Numbered from the stretch's first letter, positions 45,609 to 55,562 are shown. The stretch: 64,000 nucleotides of DNA from Gordonia tangerina (GCF_021556435.1 NZ_JAKGCU010000003.1:1-64000), one strand, 5' to 3'. Notes: generated by a model not told the origin, from the letters alone. Made by a program: numbers and translations.

Positions 45609-46730
45609 GTGAGCACGTCTGGTTTCGCGACACGACGGCGGGTCAGCTCGGTGCTCCCGGACTTCCCGTGGGACACCATCGGCGCCGCCCGGGCGCGAGC
45701 CGCCGAACATCCCGGCGGCATCGTCGACCTGTCGGTCGGGACACCGGTCGATCCGGTCGATCCGGTGATCCGGGAGGCGCTGGCCGCATCCTCGGAGTTC
45801 CCGGGCTACCCGACGACAATCGGCACGTCTGCGTTGCGTACCGCTGCGGTCGGCGCCCTGGCCCGTCGGTTCGGCACCACCGGTCTCGACGAGTCGGCCA
45901 TCCTGCCCGTGATCGGCACCAAAGAGGTCATTGCCGGCATGGTGTCGATGCTCGGTATCGGCGCAGGCGATGTCGTGGTGATTCCCGAGGTTGCTTACCC
46001 GACATACGAAGTCGGGGCGCTGCTGGCCGGTGCCACGGCGGTGCGGGCGGATTCGACCGTCGCGCTGGGCCCCACCTCACCTGCGTTGCTGTATATCAAC
46101 TCGCCGTCCAATCCGACCGGCAAGGTGCTCGGCATCGATCACCTCCGCAAGGTCGTCGACTGGGCCCGTGACCGGGGCACCATCGTGGTCTCCGACGAGT
46201 GTTACCTCGGTCTGACGTGGGAGGGGGAGGCATACTCGATCCTCGATCCCCGGGTCAGCGGCGGCGATCACCGTGGTCTGATAGCGGTGCACTCCTTGTC
46301 CAAGGTCTCCAATCTCGCGTCCTATCGGGCGGGCTTCCTCGCCGGTGACCGAGAACTGATCGGTGAACTACTCGCCGTTCGCAAACATGCCGGGATGATC
46401 GTGCCGTTCCCCATCCAGGGGGCGATGGTCGCCGCGCTCGACGACGACGACCACGCGCACGCTCAACGCGAGCGCTACCGGGCCCGCCGCGAAGCGTTGC
46501 TCGCCGCGGTCACCTCGGCCGGCTTCCGGGTCGACCACTCGGAAGCCGGACTCTATCTGTGGGCCACCCGGGGCGAGGACTCACGAACCACTCTGGACTG
46601 GCTCGCCGACCGCGGCATCCTCGCGGCACCCGGCGACTTCTACGGTCCCGCGGGCGCGCAGCATGTGCGCATCGCACTCACCGCGACCGACGAACGCGTC
46701 GCCGCGGCCGCCGAACGTCTGAACCACTGA
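45609..46730 (+). CDS. dapC: Succinyldiaminopimelate aminotransferase DapC
   Basis: 373 residues from GTG 45609. Fold-type I aminotransferase: LSVGTPVDPVDPVIREAL, GTKEVIAGMVSMLGIGAGDVVVIPEVAYPTYEVGALLAGA, SPSNPTGKV, SDECYLGLTWEGE, and the PLP-Lys in VHSLSKVSNLASYRAGF. Converts N-succinyl-2-amino-6-ketopimelate to N-succinyl-LL-diaminopimelate for lysine and peptidoglycan. Only 9 bp after fdxC; matches Rv1178. Family identity is by order and motifs. Confidence 0.92.
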   Translation: MSTSGFATRRRVSSVLPDFPWDTIGAARARAAEHPGGIVDLSVGTPVDPVDPVIREALAASSEFPGYPTTIGTSALRTAAVGALARRFGTTGLDESAILPVIGTKEVIAGMVSMLGIGAGDVVVIPEVAYPTYEVGALLAGATAVRADSTVALGPTSPALLYINSPSNPTGKVLGIDHLRKVVDWARDRGTIVVSDECYLGLTWEGEAYSILDPRVSGGDHRGLIAVHSLSKVSNLASYRAGFLAGDRELIGELLAVRKHAGMIVPFPIQGAMVAALDDDDHAHAQRERYRARREALLAAVTSAGFRVDHSEAGLYLWATRGEDSRTTLDWLADRGILAAPGDFYGPAGAQHVRIALTATDERVAAAAERLNH

Positions 46731-46733
46731 GGT

Positions 46734-46756
46734 GTGCCCGGTGCAAAACCGGGCAC
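46734..46756. terminator. Bidirectional terminator between dapC and dapD
   Basis: GTGCCCGG (46734-46741) pairs with CCGGGCAC (46749-46756) around TGCAAAA, 3 bases after dapC and 10 before the end of the convergent dapD gene. Confidence 0.8.
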
Positions 46757-46765
46757 AGTCAGCGG

Positions 46766-47734
46766 TCAGTTGTTCTTGTGCAGCGCCTCGTTCAGGGCGA
46801 TGCCGTCGCCCTTCCAAGGGACGACCTCCACGGCCCCGGTGAGGCTGTTGCGTCGGAACAGCAGGTTGGACTGCCCGGCCAACTCGCGGGCCTTGACCGC
46901 GGTGCCGTCCGGACCGGTGACCTTGGTTCCGGCCGTCACGTAGAGGCCGGCCTCGATCACGCAGTCATCGCCGAGGGGTATGCCGCAACCCGAGTTCGCG
47001 CCGAGCAGGCACCGCTTGCCCAGTGCGATGATCTCCTTGCCGCCGCCGGACAACGTGCCCATCGTGGAGGCACCGCCGCCGATGTCGGAGCCGTCGCCGA
47101 CCACCACACCGGCCGAGATGCGACCTTCCACCATCGACGAGCCCAGCGTCCCGGCGTTGTAGTTGACGAAACCCTCGTGCATGACGGTGGTCCCGGGAGC
47201 GAGATGAGCGCCGAGACGGACCCGGTCGGCGTCCCCGATCCGTACGCCGCCGGGCAGCACGTAGTCGACCATGCGCGGGAATTTGTCGATGCTGTAGACG
47301 GTGACCGGACCGCGCGAGCGAAGGCGCGCGCGGGTGGTCTCGAAACCGTCGATGGGGCAGGGTCCATGATTGGTCCACACGACGTTGGTCAGCAGGCCGA
47401 AGATGCCCTCGAGGTTGGTGCCGTGCGGTGTCACCAGACGGTGCGACAGCAGGTGTAGACGGAGATACACGTCGTAGGCGTCGATCGGCGCCGACGACAG
47501 GTCCGTGGTCGTGGTCTTCACCGCCACCGTCTTGACTCCGCGCGCGGCGTCCTCGCCGATCAGGTCACGCAGATCGTGCGGGACGGCGTCACCGTCGAGG
47601 ACGACGGTCTCGCTCGTGGCGGGAGTGTTCAGTTCCGGCTCGGGGAACCAGACGTCGAGGACCACGCCCGGGTCAGCCGACCCGCCGTTGGTCACCGTGG
47701 CAATACCGGTTGCGAAAGCGCCGTTAGTCGTCAC
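46766..47734 (-). CDS. dapD: Tetrahydrodipicolinate N-succinyltransferase DapD
   Basis: 322 residues from GTG 47734. Left-handed beta-helix acyltransferase of the actinobacterial DapD type: [69 protein letters not shown] carries hexapeptide-like repeats and the active-site Glu/Gly region; C-terminus [29 protein letters not shown]. Succinylates tetrahydrodipicolinate with succinyl-CoA in the DAP pathway; trimer. It converges on dapC, and dapE is two genes away, matching Rv1201c/Rv1202. Confidence 0.93.
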   Translation of the reverse strand: MTTNGAFATGIATVTNGGSADPGVVLDVWFPEPELNTPATSETVVLDGDAVPHDLRDLIGEDAARGVKTVAVKTTTTDLSSAPIDAYDVYLRLHLLSHRLVTPHGTNLEGIFGLLTNVVWTNHGPCPIDGFETTRARLRSRGPVTVYSIDKFPRMVDYVLPGGVRIGDADRVRLGAHLAPGTTVMHEGFVNYNAGTLGSSMVEGRISAGVVVGDGSDIGGGASTMGTLSGGGKEIIALGKRCLLGANSGCGIPLGDDCVIEAGLYVTAGTKVTGPDGTAVKARELAGQSNLLFRRNSLTGAVEVVPWKGDGIALNEALHKNN

Positions 47735-47772
47735 GGATGCACAGCCTACCGGGGGAGGGTGACACTCGATCG

Positions 47773-48450
47773 ATGGCCGGGGCATCGACATCGGAGACCG
47801 CACGTGGTGCCGTGTGGTCGGCCGAACACGAGGTGGGGACGGCCGAGATCCTGCCGGACGGTTGCATGGATCTGATCTGGGACCGACGGCGTCTGCTGGT
47901 CGCCGGTCCCGACACCCACCCACACCAGCACGTCTGCGAGTCGGTCGAGCACATGGTCGGCATCCGGCTGGCGCCGGGCGTCGCGCCATGCGTGCTCGGC
48001 GTCCCGGCGTATGACGTTCGGGATCTGCGGGTCGATCTGACCGATCTCTGGTCGTCGGCGGAAGCGGCGCCCTGGCTCGACGCGCTCTGCGCCGCCGCCG
48101 AGCCGTCAGCGGTGCTGCGTCGACTCGCCGACACGCGTCGATGGGAGGTGCCCGGATGGGTCACTCCGGTCGCGGATGCGTTGGCGGGTGGTCGCCGCGT
48201 CGACGAGGTCGCCGGTCTGCTCGGTGGTACGACGCGCACCTTCCACCGCCATGTCCTGCGACATTTCGGCTACGGACCCAAAACGTTGCAGCGCATCCTC
48301 CGGGTACGTGCAGCGCGGGTCGACCTCGCTACGGGGGTCGAGCCGGCGCAGGTCGCGGCCGGCCGGCACTTCGCCGATCAACCGCATATGCATCGGGAGT
48401 TTCTCGACCTGGTGGGCCGCGGCCCGGATACCTTTCGGTGCGGCCCATAG
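47773..48450 (+). CDS. AraC-family transcriptional regulator
   Basis: 225 residues from ATG 47773 with GGGGAGGG upstream; ATG 47737 is in frame but overlaps less well. N-terminal sensor: [31 protein letters not shown], typical of the DUF6597-like domain. C-terminal double [95 protein letters not shown]. It is convergent with a VOC protein, a pair often seen together. Effector unknown. Confidence 0.88.
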   Translation: MAGASTSETARGAVWSAEHEVGTAEILPDGCMDLIWDRRRLLVAGPDTHPHQHVCESVEHMVGIRLAPGVAPCVLGVPAYDVRDLRVDLTDLWSSAEAAPWLDALCAAAEPSAVLRRLADTRRWEVPGWVTPVADALAGGRRVDEVAGLLGGTTRTFHRHVLRHFGYGPKTLQRILRVRAARVDLATGVEPAQVAAGRHFADQPHMHREFLDLVGRGPDTFRCGP

Positions 48451-48458
48451 CGCCCGAA

Positions 48459-48869
48459 TCACTCGAGCGGGCAATAGAAGTCGACGGGATTGCCGTCGGG
48501 ATCGCGGACCACGGCGTACCGCTGACCCCAGAATGCATCGAACGGTTCGTGGGCCGAAGAATGGCCGGCGTCGACGAGCCGCCGGTGCAGCGCGTCGACC
48601 TGCGCCGGCGAGGCGCACTCGAAGGCCACGGCCATGCGGTGGCCGCCGGACGGTTCGGTCCAGTCGGGGGTGAACGACGAGACGACATCGCGGGTGTCGA
48701 ACATGATCCGCAACCCACCGGCAGTGGTGTCGGCATGCGGTTGGTTCTCTGCCCCCTCGGGGAATGTGAGACCGCACAACCGATAGAAGGCGAGAGCTGC
48801 GCCCATGTCGCGGGTGACGATGGACAGTGCGTTGAGCGCGGGAACCGGGGTGTCGTCGACAGAGGTCAT
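48459..48869 (-). CDS. VOC-family protein
   Basis: 136 residues from ATG 48869. PALNALSIVTRDMGAALAFYRLCGLTF and YAVVRDPDGNPVDFYCPLE are the two halves of a glyoxalase-like module; a metal-binding Glu-type residue in the last strand (VDFYCPL) is replaced. Small-molecule binding or lyase/epimerase activity is possible. It faces the AraC gene and may belong to its response, though there is no direct proof. Confidence 0.8.
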   Translation of the reverse strand: MTSVDDTPVPALNALSIVTRDMGAALAFYRLCGLTFPEGAENQPHADTTAGGLRIMFDTRDVVSSFTPDWTEPSGGHRMAVAFECASPAQVDALHRRLVDAGHSSAHEPFDAFWGQRYAVVRDPDGNPVDFYCPLE

Positions 48870-48973
48870 GGCGGTGACGCTACTGCGGTCGGCGGTGAGG
48901 GTCTTGAACGTTTCGGACAATTGCTGCGGGTGGTGAGCGGTCGGTGAGCTCGGCCGACGGCTACGGTGATGGG

Positions 48974-50077
48974 GTGACTGCTGCCGACCTCGATCTACGC
49001 GCCGACCCGGTCGAGCTGACCGCGGCACTCGTCGACATCGCGAGCGAATCGGGCGACGAAGCCGCTATCGCCGATGCCGTGGAGAGTGCATTACGTTCCC
49101 AGGCAACCGGTTTCGAAATCGTCCGCGACGGCAACCGGGTTCTCGCGCGCACCGATCGGGGGCTACCGAGCCGAGTCATCCTGGCCGGTCATCTCGACAC
49201 CGTGCCGGTGGCAGGCAATCTGCCGCATCGACGCACCACCGACGACGACGAGGGCGATGTGGTGCACGGCTGCGGCACTGTCGACATGAAGTCCGGCGAC
49301 GCGGTGTTCCTGCATCTGGCTGCGACGTTGGTTGATCCGGCCCACGACCTGACGCTGATCTTCTACGACTGCGAGGAGATAGCTGCGAAGTACAACGGGC
49401 TCGGCGTGATCGAGCGGGAGCTACCCGACTGGTTACGCGGCGACGTTGCCATCCTCGGTGAACCGACCGGTGGACTGATCGAGGCCGGCTGCCAGGGCAC
49501 CCTGCGGGTTCGGCTGTCGGCCTCGGGCGTCCGCGCACACTCGGCGCGGTCGTGGATGGGCGACAACGCCATCCACAAACTCGGTGGGGTGCTCACCACC
49601 CTCTCTCGCTACCGGCCGCGGACGGTCGACATCGACGGCTGTGAGTACCGCGAAGGGATGTCGGCGGTCGGACTCGGCGGTGGTGTCGCGGGCAACGTCG
49701 TACCCGACGCGGCGTATGTCGACGTGAACTTCCGTTTTGCACCCGATCGCAGCATCGAGCAGGCCCTCGCGCACGTGCGTGACGCGTTCGCCGACTCCAT
49801 CGCTGATGCCGAACTCGGTGTCGAGGTCACCGACTCGGCCGCGGGCGCCTTGCCGGGGCTGTCGAACCCGGCCGCGGCCGCATTGGTCGAAGCTGCCGAC
49901 GGCCGGTTCCGCGCCAAGTACGGGTGGACCGACGTCTCGCGTTTCTCGGCGCTGGGCATCCCGGCGGTCAACCTCGGGCCCGGAGACCCGAGTCTGGCCC
50001 ATCGCGTCGACGAACGCGTTCCGGTGAGTCAGATCGGCCAGGTCGCAGATCTGCTGCGTGCGTTCCTGTCCGGCTGA
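48974..50077 (+). CDS. dapE: Succinyldiaminopimelate desuccinylase DapE
   Basis: 367 residues from GTG 48974 ([22 protein letters not shown]); an upstream GTG 48944 is also in frame. M20 peptidase: [13 protein letters not shown] (His, Asp), [24 protein letters not shown] (Glu-Glu base and ligand), AILGEPTGG and [17 protein letters not shown] (final His). Releases succinate from N-succinyl-LL-DAP. Clustered with dapD on the opposite side of two small genes, as in Rv1202. Probably dimeric and zinc-dependent. Confidence 0.93.
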   Translation: MTAADLDLRADPVELTAALVDIASESGDEAAIADAVESALRSQATGFEIVRDGNRVLARTDRGLPSRVILAGHLDTVPVAGNLPHRRTTDDDEGDVVHGCGTVDMKSGDAVFLHLAATLVDPAHDLTLIFYDCEEIAAKYNGLGVIERELPDWLRGDVAILGEPTGGLIEAGCQGTLRVRLSASGVRAHSARSWMGDNAIHKLGGVLTTLSRYRPRTVDIDGCEYREGMSAVGLGGGVAGNVVPDAAYVDVNFRFAPDRSIEQALAHVRDAFADSIADAELGVEVTDSAAGALPGLSNPAAAALVEAADGRFRAKYGWTDVSRFSALGIPAVNLGPGDPSLAHRVDERVPVSQIGQVADLLRAFLSG

Positions 50078-50095
50078 CCGATAGGGAGATCTTCG

Positions 50096-50929
50096 ATGGC
50101 GCGCACCGAGTACGACTCCGAATACAACTCAGGCGAGACGGGTCCTCGTGGCTCCGACAATCCGTCGGCGGACCTGGAGACTTGCTACGTGGGCCCGATC
50201 CGGGTCCGCCGGGACCCCGGCGAGGCGTCCGAGACCACCGACCGACGCCTGCTCGAGTGGGTGGATCCGCGCGATCGTGACCTACGTGCCGAGCGCACCA
50301 TGCGCGACTCCTGGCGAGTACTGCGAATCCAGTCGGAGTTCGTGGCCGGGTTCGACGCGTTGAGCGAGGTGGCCGAGGCGGTCACGGTCTTCGGGTCGGC
50401 CAGGTTGGTGCCCGGTAGCGCCGAGTTCGATCTGGCGATCCGGCTCGGACGGGCGCTTGGGGAGGCCGGCTACGCGGTCATCACCGGTGGCGGTCCGGGC
50501 GCGATGGAGGCAGCCAATCGGGGCGCCTGGGAGACCGGCGCGCAGAGCATCGGGCTCAACATCGAGCTGCCGTTCGAGCAGCACCTCAACGAGTGGGTCG
50601 ACGTCGGCATGAACTTCCGCTACTTCTTCGTGCGTAAGACGATGTTCGTCAAGTATGCGCAGGCCTTCGTCTGTCTGCCCGGCGGCTTCGGCACTCTCGA
50701 CGAAATGTTCGAGGCGCTGACGCTGGTCCAGACCAAGAAGGTTGTGCGATTCCCCATCGTGCTGGTCGGGCGGGAGCACTGGGCGGGCCTGCTGGACTGG
50801 ATGCGCGAGGTTCTGCTGGCCAAAGGGATGATCTCCACTGACGACCTCGACCTGCTCCACCTGGTCGACGAACCCGCCGAAGCGGTCGAGATCATCGCCG
50901 CTGCGGCTGCCGGGCGGGGTGGTCGATGA
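50096..50929 (+). CDS. LOG-family (TIGR00730) protein, long form
   Basis: 277 residues, ATG 50096 with AGGGAG upstream. N-terminal extension of about 90 residues (acidic, Arg-rich) precedes the Rossmann fold: EAVTVFGSARLVPGSAEFDLA, ITGGGPGAMEAANRGAWETG, VRKTMFVKYAQAFVCLPGGFGTLDEMFEALTL. PGGFGTLDE is the LOG signature (PGGxGTxxE). LOG proteins can be cytokinin-type nucleoside-5-phosphate phosphoribohydrolases; the long form's role is unclear. Overlaps the next LOG gene by 4 bp. Confidence 0.9.
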   Translation: MARTEYDSEYNSGETGPRGSDNPSADLETCYVGPIRVRRDPGEASETTDRRLLEWVDPRDRDLRAERTMRDSWRVLRIQSEFVAGFDALSEVAEAVTVFGSARLVPGSAEFDLAIRLGRALGEAGYAVITGGGPGAMEAANRGAWETGAQSIGLNIELPFEQHLNEWVDVGMNFRYFFVRKTMFVKYAQAFVCLPGGFGTLDEMFEALTLVQTKKVVRFPIVLVGREHWAGLLDWMREVLLAKGMISTDDLDLLHLVDEPAEAVEIIAAAAAGRGGR

Positions 50930-51462
50930 GCGCGATCTGTGTGTACTGTGCGTCCGGCCCGGTCGATCAGAGCTTTCTCGATCTCGCCGCCGACCTGGGG
51001 ACCGCGATCGCCGACGCGGGACACACGGTGGTGTCCGGGGGCGGCAACATCTCCATGATGGGCGCGCTCGCGGAGGCGACGCGGGCCGCCGGCGGTAGGA
51101 CCGTCGGCATCATCCCGCGTGCGCTGATGGAGCGCGAGGTGGCCGATCTCGGTGCCGACGAATTGGTGGTCACCGACACCATGCGCGAACGCAAGCGATT
51201 GATGGACGAGCGGGCCGACGGCTTCATCACGCTGCCGGGCGGGATCGGAACCCTCGAAGAGCTTTTCGAGACCTGGACCGCGGGATATCTCGGGATGCAC
51301 GCCAAACCGGTGGTGCTGCTCGATCCGGTCGATTTCTATGCGCCGTTGCTCGGCTGGCTGGATGATCTGTGTGGGCGTGGCTTCGTCTCCCGCCGCGCGT
51401 TGGACCGCCTTCTCGTCGCCCAATCCATACCGACCGCCATCCAACTTGCTACTGCTCGGTAA
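50926..51462 (+). CDS. LOG-family phosphoribohydrolase, short form (Rv1205-like)
   Basis: 178 residues, ATG 50926. ICVYCASGPVDQSFLDLAADLG, VVSGGGNISMMGALAEAT, MRERKRLMDERADGFITLPGGIGTLEELFETWT. Keeps PGGIGTLEE with the catalytic Glu and the Arg pair used in hydrolysis of the N-glycosidic bond. M. tuberculosis Rv1205 of this family makes cytokinins by cleaving adenosine-type monophosphates, a role known from that organism. Here it sits before fadD6, as in Rv1205-Rv1206. Confidence 0.9.
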   Translation: MSAICVYCASGPVDQSFLDLAADLGTAIADAGHTVVSGGGNISMMGALAEATRAAGGRTVGIIPRALMEREVADLGADELVVTDTMRERKRLMDERADGFITLPGGIGTLEELFETWTAGYLGMHAKPVVLLDPVDFYAPLLGWLDDLCGRGFVSRRALDRLLVAQSIPTAIQLATAR

Positions 51463-51575
51463 GGTAGGGCGCACGGCGTGTCCACGTGCGTATGGTGCGC
51501 GCCGCAGACCAGCGAGAACGCCGAACAACGCGAACATCGAGCGGCGTCAACACAAAGATGTGGAGTAGAGATCTG

Positions 51576-53372
51576 ATGCCGAGCAGTGACACCCACACGG
51601 ACACCTCCGCGGCCGAGCCGGTCGGCCTGGGGGACCTGGCCCGGGGCGTGGTCAAGATGGCGCCGCATGCGCTGAACATGATCAAGCATGCGCCGGGACT
51701 CATCCACCGTCCGCCGCAGGCGAAGCGGACCATCGGCTCGATCTTCCAGAAGCACGCGGCCGCTCACCCCGATCGACCGTTCATCCGGTTCGAGGGTCGG
51801 TCGATGACCTACGGCGAGGTGAACCGCCGGGTCAACAGGTACGCATCCTTGCTGACCGACAACGGCGTCGGCACCGGTGATGTTGTCGCGATCCTGTCGA
51901 AGAACAACCCGACCGACCTGATGCTGATCCTGGCCACGGTGAAACTCGGTGCCGTGGCGGGCATGCTGAACTACAACCAGCGCGACAAGGTGATGGCGCA
52001 CAGCGTGTCACTGCTCGAGGCCAAGGTCCTCGTGCACGACCCGGACTGCGCCGAGGCTTTCGGGTCGATCCCGGCCGACGTGCAGCCGCCGCACGTTTTC
52101 GATTTCGCCGAGTTCGACGCGGCGTCCGCGGACGGCAGCGAGGACAATCCCGCGGTCACCGAGGAGCTGCCGGCGTCGACCAAGGCGTTCTACATCTTCA
52201 CCTCGGGTACCACCGGTATGCCCAAGGCGAGCGTGATGAGCCACAACCGCTGGCTCGCGAATCTTTCCGGGATCGGCGGACTGGCAGTGCGCCTGCGCCA
52301 CAGCGACACCATGTACGTGCCACTGCCGCTGTACCACAACAACGCGTTGTCGGTCGCGCTCGGCTCGGTCCTCGCATCCGGGGCATGTATTGCGATCGGC
52401 CGGTCGTTCTCGGCATCGAAATTCTGGGATGACGTCATCCTGAACCGGGCGACGGCCTTCTGCTATATCGGAGAGCTGTGCCGATACCTGTTGGCGCAGC
52501 CGGAGAAGCCGACCGATCGCCGGCACGCGGTGAAGGTCATCATCGGCAACGGGATGCGGCCGGAGATCTGGGACGAGTTTGCCGAGCGGTTCGGCATCGA
52601 CCGCATCGTCGAGTTCTACGGCGCGAGCGAACTCAACGTCGCCTTCGTCAACGCCTTCAGTGTGAAGCGCACCGCCGGATTCTGTCCGTTGCCGTACAAG
52701 ATCGTCGAATACGACGACCACGGCGAACCCCGCCGCGATGCGAACGGGCGTCTCACCAAGGTGGGCAAGGGTGGCACTGGTCTGCTCATCGCCGAGATCA
52801 GCGAACGGGTGCCGCTCGACGGCTACACCGATTCCGAGGCGACCGAGAAGAAGATCATCCGCGACGCGTTCAAGCCGGGCGACGCCTACTTCAATTCGGG
52901 CGACCTGGTGCGCGATCAGGGATACGCACACATCGCCTTCGTCGATCGGCTGGGTGACACCTTCCGATGGAAGGGCGAGAACGTGGCCACCACGCAGGTG
53001 GAAGGTGCCCTCGACTCCTTCGGGGCGATCGCCCAGTCGGTGGTGTACGGCGTGGAAGTGCCCGGCACCGACGGCCGCGCGGGCATGGCCGCGGTCAAAC
53101 TGCGCGAGGGCGCCGATCTGGACCAGGGTGAGCTCGCCGCGCACCTGTACTCACACCTGCCGTCCTATGCGGTGCCGTTGTTCATCCGGGTGGTCGACGA
53201 TTTCGAGCAGACCTCGACCTTCAAGAACCGCAAGGTGGAGCTGCGTGACGAGGGCTACTCCGACACCGGCGACGACCCGCTGCACGTGTTGGCCGGTCGC
53301 GACAAGGGGTACGTCGAGTTCTATGCCGACTATCCCGATGACGTCGCGAACGCGAAGGCGCCGAAAGGCTGA
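51576..53372 (+). CDS. fadD6: Long-chain acyl-CoA synthetase FadD6-like
   Basis: 598 residues from ATG 51576. ANL adenylating enzyme: AMP-binding P-loop YIFTSGTTGMPKASVMSHN, FYGASELNVAF, and the hinge/A8 region YFNSGDLVRDQGYAHIAFVDRLGDTFRWKGENVATTQVEGAL; C-terminal Lys region SYAVPLFIRVVDDFEQTSTFKNRKVELRDEGY. Activates fatty acids to acyl-CoA. FadD6/FATP-like subfamily can also serve fatty-acid uptake. Next to LOG and folP2 as in Rv1205-Rv1207. Confidence 0.92.
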   Translation: MPSSDTHTDTSAAEPVGLGDLARGVVKMAPHALNMIKHAPGLIHRPPQAKRTIGSIFQKHAAAHPDRPFIRFEGRSMTYGEVNRRVNRYASLLTDNGVGTGDVVAILSKNNPTDLMLILATVKLGAVAGMLNYNQRDKVMAHSVSLLEAKVLVHDPDCAEAFGSIPADVQPPHVFDFAEFDAASADGSEDNPAVTEELPASTKAFYIFTSGTTGMPKASVMSHNRWLANLSGIGGLAVRLRHSDTMYVPLPLYHNNALSVALGSVLASGACIAIGRSFSASKFWDDVILNRATAFCYIGELCRYLLAQPEKPTDRRHAVKVIIGNGMRPEIWDEFAERFGIDRIVEFYGASELNVAFVNAFSVKRTAGFCPLPYKIVEYDDHGEPRRDANGRLTKVGKGGTGLLIAEISERVPLDGYTDSEATEKKIIRDAFKPGDAYFNSGDLVRDQGYAHIAFVDRLGDTFRWKGENVATTQVEGALDSFGAIAQSVVYGVEVPGTDGRAGMAAVKLREGADLDQGELAAHLYSHLPSYAVPLFIRVVDDFEQTSTFKNRKVELRDEGYSDTGDDPLHVLAGRDKGYVEFYADYPDDVANAKAPKG

Positions 53373-53385
53373 ACCGCTCCCTGCC

Positions 53386-53515
53386 GGTCGAGTAGGTGTC
53401 GAGCGTTCGGTGGGTGTTGTTCTGCTGGTCGAGTTGGTGACGAGCGTCGTGTTCGGTGGGTGTTGTTCTGCTGGTCGAGTAGGTGACGAGCGCAGCGAGG
53501 AGCCGTATCGAGACC
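53386..53515. repeat. Triplicated REP-like intergenic element
   Basis: GGTCGAG-T(A/T)-GGTG starts at 53386, 53427 and 53473. The first two copies share TTCGGTGGGTGTTGTTCTGCT after the core. The third (53473-53515) is a full unit, GGTCGAGTAGGTGACGAGCG ... CCGTATCGAGACC, with a partial dyad. Full units of this kind are, from memory, common in Gordonia and related genomes. It fills the gap between fadD6 and folP2. Confidence 0.72.
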
Positions 53516-53532
53516 CTCGTTACCCTGGCACC

Positions 53533-54396
53533 ATGCTCTCCACGCTGTGCGGCAAGTCCGTCGCCACCGACCGGGCCCTGGTGATGGCCATCGTGAACCG
53601 GACGCCCGATTCCTTCTACGACCGGGGTTCGAGCTTCACCGACACGGCGGCCCAGGAGCGGATCGAGCAAGCGGTGGCCGAGGGCGCCGACATCATCGAC
53701 GTCGGTGGCGTCAAGGCGGGGCCGGGCGACGAGGTGGACGTGGCCACCGAGACCACCCGGGTGGTGCCGATGATCGGCTGGATCCGGGAGCGTTTCCCCG
53801 AGGTGTTGATCAGCGTCGACACCTGGCGGAGCGAGGTGGCCGAGCAGGCTTGCGAGGTCGGAGCCGATCTGATCAACGACACCTGGGCCGGCGCCGATCC
53901 GGCGTTGGTGAAGGTGGCGGCCGCACACCGTGCCGGCATCGTGTGTTCGCACACCGGAGGCGCCACCGTACGGACCCGTCCACATCGGGTGGCGTACGCC
54001 GATGTGGTGGCCGATGTGGTGGCCGACGTCACTGCAGCCGCCCGTCGAGCTGCCGATGCGGGGGTGCCGCGTGATTCGATCGTGATCGATCCGACACATG
54101 ATTTTGGCAAGAACACCCATCACGGGCTTGCCTTGTTACGCCAGGTGAACGTTCTTGTTAATACCGGCTGGCCAGTGCTTATGGCGCTGAGCAACAAGGA
54201 CTTTGTAGGGGAGACTCTGGGTGTGGATCTCGATGAACGGCTGGAGGGAACCCTGGCCGCGACCGCTCTGAGTGCCGCTGCCGGCGCCCGGATCTTTCGC
54301 GTCCACGAGGTTGCCGCCACCCGTCGCGTGGTCGACATGGTCGCTGCCATCGCGGGAACACGCCCACCCGCCCGAACAGTCAGGGGACTCGCATGA
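53533..54396 (+). CDS. folP2: Dihydropteroate synthase-like protein FolP2
   Basis: 287 residues, ATG 53533. TIM-barrel pterin-binding protein: LVMAIVNRTPDSFYDRG, GADIIDVGGVKAGPGDEV, ISVDTWRSEVAEQACEVGADLINDTW, IVIDPTHDFGKN. The first loop has NRTPDSFYDRG where active DHPS has N-V-T-P-D-S-F-S-D-G. FolP2 (Rv1207) in M. tuberculosis was reported to lack DHPS activity; the same change here suggests a similar non-classical role. Overlaps gpgS as ATGA, so the two are co-translated. Confidence 0.9.
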   Translation: MLSTLCGKSVATDRALVMAIVNRTPDSFYDRGSSFTDTAAQERIEQAVAEGADIIDVGGVKAGPGDEVDVATETTRVVPMIGWIRERFPEVLISVDTWRSEVAEQACEVGADLINDTWAGADPALVKVAAAHRAGIVCSHTGGATVRTRPHRVAYADVVADVVADVTAAARRAADAGVPRDSIVIDPTHDFGKNTHHGLALLRQVNVLVNTGWPVLMALSNKDFVGETLGVDLDERLEGTLAATALSAAAGARIFRVHEVAATRRVVDMVAAIAGTRPPARTVRGLA

Positions 54397-55460
54397 CCAA
54401 ACAGGTTCGTCGAACCCAACAACAACGTCGGCCGGCTCGTGCCGGGGGTCGCACCGCGACCGTTGCCAACAATCGGGACAAAACCACCATGTGGCCGACT
54501 CCCGCGGACACCATGGGTGCCAAACAGCGGTGGTCTGCCACCAACACCTGGGAACAGCCGGACTGGACCATCGACGAGTTGGTGGCCGCCAAGGACGGGC
54601 GCACAGTGTCTGTGGTGCTGCCGGCGCTGAACGAAGAAGAGACCGTCGCCGACGTCATCGCGTCGATTCGGCCGTTGTACGGCACGCTGGTCGACGAACT
54701 GATCGTGCTGGACTCCGGGTCCACCGACGCGACCGCCGAGCGCGCCCGGGAAGCCGGCGCCACGGTGGTCAGCCGCGAACAGGCGGTACCCGGTCTCGAG
54801 CCCGTCAAGGGCAAAGGAGAGGTGCTCTGGCGGTCGATCGCGGTCGCGACCGGCGACATCATCGCCTTCGTCGACTCCGACCTCATCGACCCCGATCCGA
54901 TGTTCGTGCCGAAGATGCTCGGCCCATTGCTCGTCGACCCGAAGATCCAGTTGGTGAAGGGGTACTACCGGCGGCCGCTTCGGACCGGCGGCCAGCAGGA
55001 TGCCAACGGCGGCGGACGGGTCACCGAGTTGGTCGCGCGTCCGCTGCTCGCGTCCCAGCGTCCCGATCTCACCGGAGTTCTCCAGCCGCTCGGCGGTGAG
55101 TACGCCGGTACGCGCGAACTCTTGTCGTCGGTGCCGTTCGCGCCTGGCTACGGCGTCGAGATCGGGCTGTTGATCGACACATTCGACCGCTACGGACTCG
55201 ACGGCATCGGCCAGGTGAATCTTGGCGTGCGGACCCACCGGAACCGTCCGCTGATCGAGCTCGGTGTGATGAGTCGGCAGATCGTGGGAACGCTGATGCG
55301 GCGCTGCGGAATCGAGGACTCGGGGATCGGACTGACCCAATTCACCGCCGAGCCCGACGGTTCGTTCACCCCGCACACCACCGAGGTCTACCTCGAGGAT
55401 CGACCACCCATGAGTTCGATTCTCGTCGAGGAGTCCGACGACGCGGAGATGGCGTCCTAG
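54393..55460 (+). CDS. gpgS: Glucosyl-3-phosphoglycerate synthase GpgS
   Basis: 355 residues, ATG 54393. GT81/GT2-like: VSVVLPALNEEETVADVIASIRP, VDELIVLDSGSTDAT, FVDSDLIDPDPMF (metal-binding DSD), and GEYAGTRELLSSVPFAPGYGVEIGLLID. Transfers glucose from UDP- or ADP-glucose to 3-phosphoglycerate, the first step of methylglucose lipopolysaccharide (MGLP) synthesis in Mycobacteriales. Coupled to folP2; matches Rv1208. An N-terminal low-complexity extension of about 40 residues is present. Confidence 0.93.
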   Translation: MTKQVRRTQQQRRPARAGGRTATVANNRDKTTMWPTPADTMGAKQRWSATNTWEQPDWTIDELVAAKDGRTVSVVLPALNEEETVADVIASIRPLYGTLVDELIVLDSGSTDATAERAREAGATVVSREQAVPGLEPVKGKGEVLWRSIAVATGDIIAFVDSDLIDPDPMFVPKMLGPLLVDPKIQLVKGYYRRPLRTGGQQDANGGGRVTELVARPLLASQRPDLTGVLQPLGGEYAGTRELLSSVPFAPGYGVEIGLLIDTFDRYGLDGIGQVNLGVRTHRNRPLIELGVMSRQIVGTLMRRCGIEDSGIGLTQFTAEPDGSFTPHTTEVYLEDRPPMSSILVEESDDAEMAS

Positions 55461-55562
55461 CACGCCCCAGGTGACATACGCCCCTGGTGACAACGAGTAC
55501 GCCTCTACGGGGTCGATGACCGTCGGGGCACGCGCGGCAGGCTGTCTGCCACTATTGGTGCC

